From Apostichopus japonicus (lineage: Eukaryota > Echinodermata > Holothuroidea > Aspidochirotida > Stichopodidae): a DNA stretch of 64,000 nt. Under the pieces are notes generated by a model. The model worked only from the letters and a program-made list of their open reading frames with translations, was not told the DNA's origin and searched no databases. Both the position numbers and the translations under genes were made by a program. The stretch covers positions 24,537,168-24,601,167 of the forward strand of contig NC_092569.1 in NCBI RefSeq assembly GCF_037975245.1. The letters are read 5' to 3'. Shown piece after piece: positions 55,758 through 64,000 of the stretch (within the stretch, counting starts at the first letter, position 1; every line of letters starts with the position of its first letter).

Positions 55758-58700
55758 GCTCTTTATAAGTTACAAATACCGCCTCAATTAAGCTTCGATC
55801 ATCCTTAATTATGCGCACCAAAAAAAAAATAACTGATTCATTCAACAATAAAATCTCAACTTTATACAAAACTTGACAAACGTTTGGTATTCAGAAAAGG
55901 AATATGCGATTTAACGACGAACCACTGCTTAATACTCAGTTATATCGAAGCTATATATTTTTGTGTAATTTACCGGTCGATGAACACTTTCTATTTTTCA
56001 GGGTGCAGATGGCTGCTATTTTCTTTTTCTTATTTTCTTTTCTTTTTATGATATTCCTTCGTTCTTAAATTATAAATGCTGTCAACTTCTTTTCATTTGT
56101 GGAGAAAAAACCGAAGCTGCAAAATATCAATATCCGTGTTGTCTGCGTTACCATATTTTAAAGGGAGTGAAGACTCGCGCACAAAGAAACGTCTGATGCT
56201 GGTAATCTGACCTAGTTTCGAATGAGGTGTATCAGAAATGTAAGACAAAACCATCGATCCCAGAAAATACACACAGAGCTTGCTACCGTCGGTAATTAGA
56301 CACCAGTGTACAGTCAATACATACAGCTACGGTCGATACCCACAACACAGTGTTCATAGCAGTGCTGTATATATCAGGTCCAGATAAAGATAACAAGGTA
56401 TCACGTTTCATTACTGTCTGCATTTTATAGCGACAAGTAGAAAACTTCACTTTCAAGCAACGGAAAGATTTGGACGAGACTTCAATGCCTTTAAGTAGGC
56501 GACCAAGTACTGGCTTTAAAAAGTTTACTTTAATTTCTCGTCCTGAAGTATCATACATTAAAGCAACAACTTTTCAATGGCAACGTTAAAAGTAAATTCG
56601 CCTTGTTTGCAACTGTATACATCATCACCTCATATTAACCAAGGAAACGGAGCCGTACCGTACTAATGAATTCAGGAAATAGCAATAAACATCCAGGTTG
56701 TTATTTGCTCAGTGGTGTCTTTTTCTTTCAAGCTCGGTGAAATTTTCAGTCTAATAAAAGACGGAACATGTTAAATAAGATATCAGATGTGGAATTTCTT
56801 GACGGTTATTTTGAGGACTTTTATGTGGCCTAGATTAATAATAGTTGGCCCCTTTGCATATATATCTCGCCGTATATTTATGGGCAGTAAATTTTTAATT
56901 CTAGTGACATTCGAGGTAACAAATAGTAAGCTTTGTAGTTGCGGAAGAAGCAACTTTTCGATGGTTATTATGAAGTCGAATAACACACCAACAGCAATTA
57001 CTCGGTTCGTAAGTGCCCATCGCTAACGTTTGTAACATTGCATATATGCTGCTAAATCACGAACGTTAACAGTTGAAAAGGAAACCCCGGCAACAACTAA
57101 AGATGTTCACTTGTTCACTTACGATATGATGCATGTATACATCTTTCCAGACGGCAAATATTCAGCAACTGCATTTGATGCATTGTTCAACCAAATTTCT
57201 CTTATTAACATAGTTAACGACATTTATTTTGACTTTCGTGACAACGTGCGATAAATATTGCAACATTTCTTGTACGACAATTACTTCTATTCAACGACGT
57301 CTCACTTGATTGGCGTTCGATAGCAGTGACAGTTTCTTCAACACGACGCAATATCTAAAGAGTCTACAACACAGACTTACAATACATCACATGTATTCAT
57401 GCGACAGGTCGCTCAGATTCATTGTTTTGAAAGCACTGAACGGAATTAATTAGGTAAGTGTAATATAAGAGGCGAATAATTTAATGTCAATATGTATAAT
57501 TCGTTGTCATTCTAGAAGATATAAGATTAGACGAATTTGATTCTATATACTTGTTAACCGATGGTAATGGGCTTCACCAATTAGCATACGTTAGGGGGTG
57601 CTAGCCGTTAGTACCAGTTCTGCGTAAGAAAGTGTCACTAGCCCACAGGCATCCGGTACGTTGCCTGCCTTTGATACTGGTCTATTTTCCCGGCTACCGA
57701 GTAGATTGGTAATCTGGTTATGATATTTTGGTCATGTAATATTTTGAATGACTTCGATGACATTAATTCATTACGCACCAAACAATGATAAATGTATGTT
57801 TAATGCAGGGTTACCCTAAAGGGATGCAGTGACTTCAAAGTAGGATTTGACATTAAACTTAAATAAATAAGCGAGTTCTTTCAATGTAAGACCAATAACA
57901 ACGAATATAGTTATAAAGGAAATATTTACACTCAGGTGTAGCCATGGGATCTACTGCTTGCAAGAATATCCCCCAACCCGTGCTATTTTTATTTACGATC
58001 AATATTTCATAAACCTCAGGATTAGAAGAAAAGAGGTGGGGTTTTAGGGGCTTTTCTTTTCTAACAGTTTGTACATCATGTCATGAGTGGGTGTGCATGC
58101 GTTGATCAAGCTGCGCAGGCGCCGGTTACCTATACATGTATTATATTGAGTTCAAAACACGTTCAATCTTTTTTCCATATTTCGTGTAAATGCATGACGC
58201 TGCAACAAGTATACCGTAAGCAAAGTTTAACCAAGCACATACAGTCGTGTAGAAATTACAGTGTTCGCTAAAGCTGTACAGTTGCACGCCTATCTACGCG
58301 TTGTACGATGCAGGTACAATCAAGTTTTAGTAGTGATCTTATAATTAATTGCTAATCCAACTTTTCTCAAGATCCAATTCGTTCTTCGAGCTCTCATTCT
58401 CTCTAACTAGGAAAATGCATACTTCTGAATTGTACACATTGCATTGATTAACTGCTATTAATGGAACATTACAATGAGGCAAACAAGGTCTGCACAAGTA
58501 AGTATAAATACAAGGTTGTTGTAATTATTACCTTGTGTTAGGTTAATAAAAGGAGAAATCTACCCCTGTAGTAGCGGCCAATTTCTTCCCGGGCTGAAAG
58601 CAAAATATCCCCCAACTGGAACCATTTTCTCTAGGCTGACGATGTGAGGTAAGAGCCCCTCCTCGTTGAGCACGCTACTGGTAATACCAGGGCTCTATGA

Positions 58701-60734
58701 GTGAGATCAGGGGAGCTGGAACATGGTTTTCTGTAACCATTGAAGCATTCATCTACGTTACGTGTTCTGACATGTTTTGGAATTGTGGCTACTTGGTTTC
58801 TCGAAACCGAAGTTGTATTACCTGGTCTACACATTTACGAGTCATGTACTGTAACTGCATTTAGGCTTCTTCTATAGGCTTGTTACCAACAAACTCAGTA
58901 TGATGAGATAAACACAACATGGGTATGTGAGTTGATGCCAATGTGTTTACAGGGAGAACGAACGAAGGTCTCGCATCGACTGCACTCTTTTCAGCGAAAG
59001 ATTGAGAACTCCTTAGCGGTGTGTATTTAATGTGCTCCCACAGTTAATGTATGGGAGAGAAAAAGAGCCCTACATATTATGCAGTGAAAGCACTCACCTT
59101 TCTACAGTTAAATTGACAAAAGTTCACTCTTTGATTTTGGTAAATTTTAATCATTCTTAAAAATGTCTACACAAAAGATGTCTACTTAATCAAGATTATT
59201 AAAGAATCACTTTAGTCACATAATACAGTAAAATATATTGCAGACCTTTACAACAACAAAAAGCTGCACTAAATAGTCTAACGTGAATAGCCTATCATGA
59301 CAGTTATAATATATAATGCAGAACTCAGTGATAAGCTTTAATACTTTATGTCTTCAAATAACTTGTTTACATTCAAACAAAAATGTTCCACGATTTGTAA
59401 AGGTGTCTTGCTGTTGCTCTCGGTACCGCAATCAAGTTCTAAAGAAAGGGTTACCTAGGATAGCTCTCTTGTGAAAAGTACAAATAATGATAAATATGGT
59501 AATTTACTATCTCACCAGACGACCATCTGTAGCAACTATAGCTCCTACATAAGAACATCTCAGCAAACTTGCACAACTTTACAAACGAAATAAAAACATG
59601 TCTTTACTGTTGATAAAAGTTATGCATTTACAGCCTGCACAAAAAATAATTCTCCTTAGAGAGTCAATCAAGTCGTATAATATTACTTTACGATGAGTTA
59701 TGTTTCTCAAGAATTAAGTATTTTTTACTTAGAAAATAATTAATAAATCGTCTTTTTTGTTTCCGATCATCTACAGATGATGACGTACACATTAAAGTCA
59801 GACGTTTGGTATTTACGTAATTGAGGTGTTTTCACTTGTAACTGTCCTCGGCATATTAATGGACACGGAAGTAACACCTGGCGATCCTATGAGGGTGCTG
59901 ATTGAGGGCGGTGATAGACCCTGTACGTCGAAGCAACAACAAAAAAAGATTTCATTTGCTCTTTGTGGTGTGTCAATAATGTGTTTTGATAAATATATAA
60001 TGTGTGGGGTAGAAGGAACAACTAGCGCGCCATACATTGATCATTGATGACTACACTTGCATTTCAGAGCCTTTTACTTGGTAAGTTCTTTAAATCTGTC
60101 CGATTTCCTTTTCTTGTGATTGATGTAGCTATTTAATGTAATGTACTTAAATACTTAACGTCTTTTAGTTATATAGGACTGTTAAGTCTAGATATATCAT
60201 CATAGGTACACTGTAGAAAATGCGATGAAACTTTACACTTTTTTTCAGAGGGTCAGGGGATTCTTGAACAAAATCTTTCAGATGTTAATCTTATATTATG
60301 CAAAATGCTTCTTCTCTCCATACATTTGCATCTTGATCCATGGGTGATGTTTATTTAGTCATTTCGGTAATGTGTGCTCAGAGGTTCAGGTTTTGCAGAT
60401 CAAAGATCACTTAGCATATTAGCCACTACACCATTGATGTTCAGACTAGAAAGTTGAGTTTGGTGGAGGGCAGGTCTGAAAAGGTTTTACGTATTCTGCT
60501 TTCATCATAATGATTCTGTAGAAATACGTTAGCACACAAATATTCCTAGCAATATCGTAAAAATAAAAATTACTTAGAGTTGTCTGGTCTTCCAACCCTT
60601 TTCCATAAGCCTTTTGGGGTATTCATAATGTAAGATGTCTATGTAGTTTTTTCCCAGGTGGCAGAACATTCTTAAATATTGCTTACTCACATGTCACTAC
60701 ATGCATAATCGTTGTCTCTTGTATTTATTTCCAG

Positions 60735-60878
60735 ACAAAGAGAGGAGAAACTAACTGGAACCTTGTGATACCAGATGGGGAGGATGCTGTAGCGTTGGGG
60801 TCATTCCGTGTCAAATCCCGAATGGCTGTTGCTGCACCCTCTCCAAAATTATTGTGTGATCAGAACACTATGAAATGA
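60735..60878 (+). CDS. Possible terminal exon of an unrecognised gene (copy 2)
   Basis: Paralogue of 3043-3195. The acceptor TATTTATTTCCAG is identical. Forty-seven codons and TGA encode TKRGETNWNLVIPDGEDAVA, then LGSFRVKSRMAVAAPSPKLL. Relative to copy 1 it is shorter by exactly three codons and the stop is TGA rather than TAA. Same caveats as copy 1. Confidence 0.3.
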   Translation, partial: TKRGETNWNLVIPDGEDAVALGSFRVKSRMAVAAPSPKLLCDQNTMK

Positions 60879-61117
60879 GCATATTCTGCAAATTTCAGTT
60901 GCATTGCTTTACAATTAACCGATTTATCACATTTATTGAAATTCCGCAATTTGTCGCCACCGTGGCATGTTGGCATTTTCTTGACTTTTGTGGTCTCATT
61001 TCTCAGCAATTAAACATCCGGCTATCTTTCTATTACAGATGCATATAGAGTCTATCCCATAGAACAGGAATATAAAAAATTTAGGCTACAAAAATATTGT
61101 CTTGTCTTATAGGAGCC

Positions 61118-61800
61118 ATGGTTCCGTAACATCTTCGTAAGCTTTCTAGGCTCAAACGTTTACTGGGTGTCTGGTCACAGAGGGACCTAACTCCAATTGG
61201 AAAAGTTACCATTATTAAAGCCCTCGGGCTTTCACAGTTGGTTTATCTCTTCCAAATTTTTCCAAATCCCCCACACGAGTTTATAACAGAACTAGATGCC
61301 AGAGATTAATTTAATAGATTAATTTTCTAGATTATTTTAATTTTAATAGATTAATTTTCGTTTCATTTGGAGTGGGAAACCTGAAAAAATCGCCATTCCA
61401 TTATGATTGGTACTATCACTTCAGGTGGACTAAAAGTCACACATACTAATTATTTTATTCATAGTCTTAAGTGTACCTGGGTGAACAGATATAACGAAAG
61501 TAGCGATAACTACTGGAAACTGTTTTTCGATTTTCATTTGAAAAAGTACGGAAAATCCCTACTGTTTAAATGTAATTATAAAGTAAACGACGTTCATATT
61601 AGTAATGCATTTATTTATGATGTCTGTCATGCATGGTCATTGCACTCTTTTATTACGCCAAGTTCCAACTATGGTGAACAGATAATTTGGAACAATTCGT
61701 TTATTAAAGTTAACAATAAGATGGTATTTTACAACTCAATGTTCCAAAAAGGGATTAGGCAGGTGAACATCTGTTTGAAAATAACCATCTTCCATTGTCA
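61118..61800 (+). pseudogene. L1/Tx1-type LINE remnant (copy 2)
   Basis: Same fragment as 3424-4145, with LLGVWSQRDLTPIGKVTII and LVYLFQIFPNPPHEFIT, then after the AT-rich interruption SSGGLKVTHTNYFIHSLKCT and the following residues. It lacks the NWSNGPVALLGVSF segment of copy 1 by deletion. The frame after GGLK is better preserved here: the TAG that ends copy 1 after CHAW reads Ser in this copy. Confidence 0.75.
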
Positions 61801-62191
61801 ATACTGCGTTTCAATGAGAAGTATAGTTTAGATTATTGCCCATTTACTGTTTACTATGGAATTAACTTCATCTTCAGTAAAAAATATTCAAACACGAAAA
61901 TGAGATGTAGAGATTTTTTTATGAAAGTTAAAATTTGCTATTAAACTTGAGAAAGAACTCAAGCAAAGAGGCAAAGCTTTCTTCCTTACGAGCAGTTAAA
62001 AGACTCATTTAGTAATTGCACTATACTCTTTAGTTAATTGCGATGCATCATGGTTTTTGTATGTACCTATCATTACTTGTAAAAGTTTTATGACCTTATT
62101 GTATTCAAATATGTTCGAATTGGCACATGAATGTTACCAATAAAGATACCAAGCGTGGTAAAAACATAAAAAATTTCTTATACTGCCCCAG

Positions 62192-62587
62192 ATGCTTGAA
62201 AACCAGACTGATTTGGAAAAGCAAGTTAAGGTAAGTACTACCAGTAGCATAGTCGCAGTAAAATAATGTCATCCTACATTGAGTAACCTATAAGTTAGTC
62301 ATTGATTACATAATCAACATACTCTTTCTTTTTCATAGGAAGATTGCCCTAGAGATGATATTGTTGAATCCTCTGCATCGAACCCTTACGTGACTATTGT
62401 TGGAAGAGTAACAAGTCCTAAAACCTGTTATATAACTGAAGAACAGCAAATCCTCATGGATACTCATTCGGTAGTCAGGGCTGTAGTTGCCTATTCGGGG
62501 TTTATTATGCTTGTAACCTAGAATCCCCTAAAGGAGCCAGAGACACATACACCTTCATCCACAAATTCATTATGGGTATAACTGACA
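62192..62587 (+). pseudogene. Two-exon fragment of an unrecognised spliced gene (copy 2)
   Basis: Exon 1 (62192-62230) follows the acceptor ATACTGCCCCAG and reads MLENQTDLEKQVK, ending at the donor AAG|GTAAGT. Exon 2 starts at 62339 after TTTTTCATAG and continues in frame as EDCPRDDIVESSASNPYVTI, then VGRVTSPKTCYITEEQQILM. A frameshift near 62483 leads to LFGVYYACNLESPKGARDTY and FIHKFIMGITD. The consistent splice phase (phase 0) and continuous protein sense on both sides argue for a real ancestral gene rather than chance. No family is recognised with confidence. Copy 1 keeps only the last part. Confidence 0.5.
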
Positions 62588-62927
62588 AACAGAAAACACA
62601 ACGAAAGATTATTTCCTTTGTTGAGAAAATAAGAAAGTAAAATTTACTATCCTTTTGAGGACATACCATATATCCAGTATTGGTTATAGGAGCCTACAGT
62701 ATTTGATTTACACATACCACTATTTTCATATGATGGTATTATGCTAACAGAAACGTTTCCATTTAATAGTTTTACTGTTCAGTATCTATTTAACTTTATC
62801 GATTAAATCGTTAATGGTTATGAAATAGTTACTTTCAGTTGATTCTGTCAAAACTCCTTACAAACAGTTATGGTAAGACAGTGTTGGGTTAATGTTTGTC
62901 ACCAGTGACTGAAAGGCAAAAAAAGCA

Positions 62928-64000
62928 ATGCTAAGGTTCAAAGGTTCTACAGTTGTCATCCAGGATCGACAGGATTACATCAAGGAAGCCATGCGTCATC
63001 TCTCCAACAGTGATATTTACACTCTTCTTGATTCTGATCCCACGGTTATTTTCTCCCAGCAGATAAAACAGATCATCACTGATATGTACCAGCGGAACCA
63101 GATCTCTAAGAAGGCTGTTTCTTTCCTTTCTCCAACAGACTGTAAGGCAGCCAGGTTTTATTTCCTGCCCAAAATTCACATGCCTGGTAACCCTGGTAGG
63201 CCTATCATCTCAGGCAATGGGTCCCCCACCGAGAAGATATCCTTGTTTGTGGACCACTTCATCAAACCTCTTGTTCCTCAAATTAATTCTTATATCCATG
63301 ACACTCCAGAATTCCTCAGGAAACTTGAAGATATCAAGAACCAAATCCCCAATACAGCCATCATCGGTACTTTCGACATCACTTCTCTTTACACTAACAT
63401 CCCACATGCTGAAGGTATCGCAGCCACGTGTGCAGCCCTGTCTAAGAAGGCCCACCCGTGTCCACCCATCTCTGACATCAAAGTTATCATGCAACAAGTT
63501 CTCACCAAAAACAACTTCACGTTCATGGACAAGCATTACCTTCAAAGACACGGGACTGCCATGGGAATCAGGATGGCTCCTTCCTATGCATGCCTGTTTA
63601 TGTCTAGCCTTGAAGAACGCATGCTCAGTACAGCTCCCTGCCGTCCCCTTATCTGGTGGCGCTACATTGATGACATCTTCTTCGTTTGGATGAGGATAGC
63701 CTGCTCACCTTCATCAATCACATCAATTCTTTCCACAGCATCATCAAATTCACCTCTGATTACTCTCACCAACAGGCTTATACACCAAGCCCACAGACAC
63801 ACACCAGTATCCCCATTCTTCAAACTGCCATCACCGTCACTGCAAGTCTGGAATTGCCTACAGTCAAGCACTTCGTCTTCGTTGCATTTGCTCTAACAAT
63901 TCCTCTTTCATTCGCCATACAGATGCTTTGGAAAAACACCTTACTGCCAGGGGCCATAGTGCCAGAAGGGTGCGTGAAGCCATTCAGAGAGTCCGCTCCC
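62928..64000 (+). pseudogene. Penelope-like element family 1 (copy 2), runs off the window
   Basis: Paralogue of 7631-8785. It keeps FLPKIHMPGNPGRPI and GTFDITSLYTNIPH, and here the catalytic box is intact (YIDDIFFVW), unlike copy 1. The frameshift directly after that box is shared with copy 1. A deletion of about 57 bp relative to copy 1 (8510-8566) falls after LTNRL near 63777, removing the start of the next region. The GIY-YIG domain and any hammerhead motif would lie beyond 64000. Confidence 0.85.

Larger units (their letters stand above)
55758..64000 (+). repeat. Segmental duplication, copy 2
   Basis: Direct paralogue of 1-8785; see that entry for shared landmarks and indels. It lacks the hAT insertion: the single TAACTGAC at about 62580 is the pre-insertion site. 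It carries extra sequence at 56468-57590 and 58763-60396, in which I recognise no gene. A short AT-rich insertion around 61305-61355 (tandem ATTAATTT units) interrupts the LINE remnant. Confidence 0.9.

Noticed and set aside
1-64000. tRNA, rRNA or bacterial-type promoters and ribosome binding sites
   Set aside because: None recognised, and bacterial signals do not apply to a spliced animal genome.

Overview
The window is eukaryotic nuclear DNA, almost certainly from an invertebrate animal. Genes are broken into short exons with GT-AG splice sites, introns are long and AT-rich, and the space between is packed with animal-type mobile elements: Penelope-like elements (PLEs), CR1/L2-type and L1/Tx1-type LINEs, hAT and PIF/Harbinger DNA transposons, foldback repeats and TA/TG microsatellites. 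A marine deuterostome such as an echinoderm would fit the mix of immunoglobulin-type receptor exons and mobile elements, but that placement is inference.

Layout. (1) 1-8785 and 55758-64000 are direct paralogous copies of one segment about 55.8 kb apart. Each holds a possible short exon, a dead L1/Tx1-type LINE, a fragment of an unrecognised spliced gene and a 5'-truncated PLE (family 1). Copy 1 also carries a 3 kb hAT insertion that copy 2 lacks. (2) 9.3-20.1 kb is a repeat graveyard: a PLE 3' tail with a hammerhead-like motif, a CR1/L2-type LINE nested inside another LINE, a perfect 188 bp tandem duplication and a 965 bp Harbinger-type element. (3) 20.9-47.8 kb is the host-gene core: two plus-strand genes for single-pass membrane proteins. 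Gene A (20937-27634) has a signal peptide, one Ig-like domain, a Ser/Thr-rich stalk and a membrane segment. Gene B (33202-47750) has a signal peptide, three Ig-like domains, a stalk, a fourth Ig-like domain, a stalk and a membrane segment with a longer basic tail. Every splice junction I could place is phase 1. The last Ig and stalk block of gene B is a close copy of gene A's block. (4) Between and inside these genes lie a 1.5 kb palindrome-dense foldback element (33991-35513), PLE family 2 fragments, hAT elements and six copies of an intronic foldback unit. (5) 48-53 kb holds nested hAT elements and a near full-length but broken family 2 PLE with two oppositely oriented hammerhead ribozyme motifs, followed by AT-rich satellite and a 33 bp minisatellite.

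The Ig-like domains are unusual. All five have a cysteine in the B strand and one just before the domain, but none in the F strand where the canonical partner should be. With uniform phase 1 exons, recent block duplication and the larger flanking duplication, the locus looks like a tandemly expanding family of membrane recognition receptors. Function, ligand and expression cannot be read from this sequence.

Most of the window is not protein-coding. All the retroelement coding regions carry stops or frameshifts and are described as broken copies.
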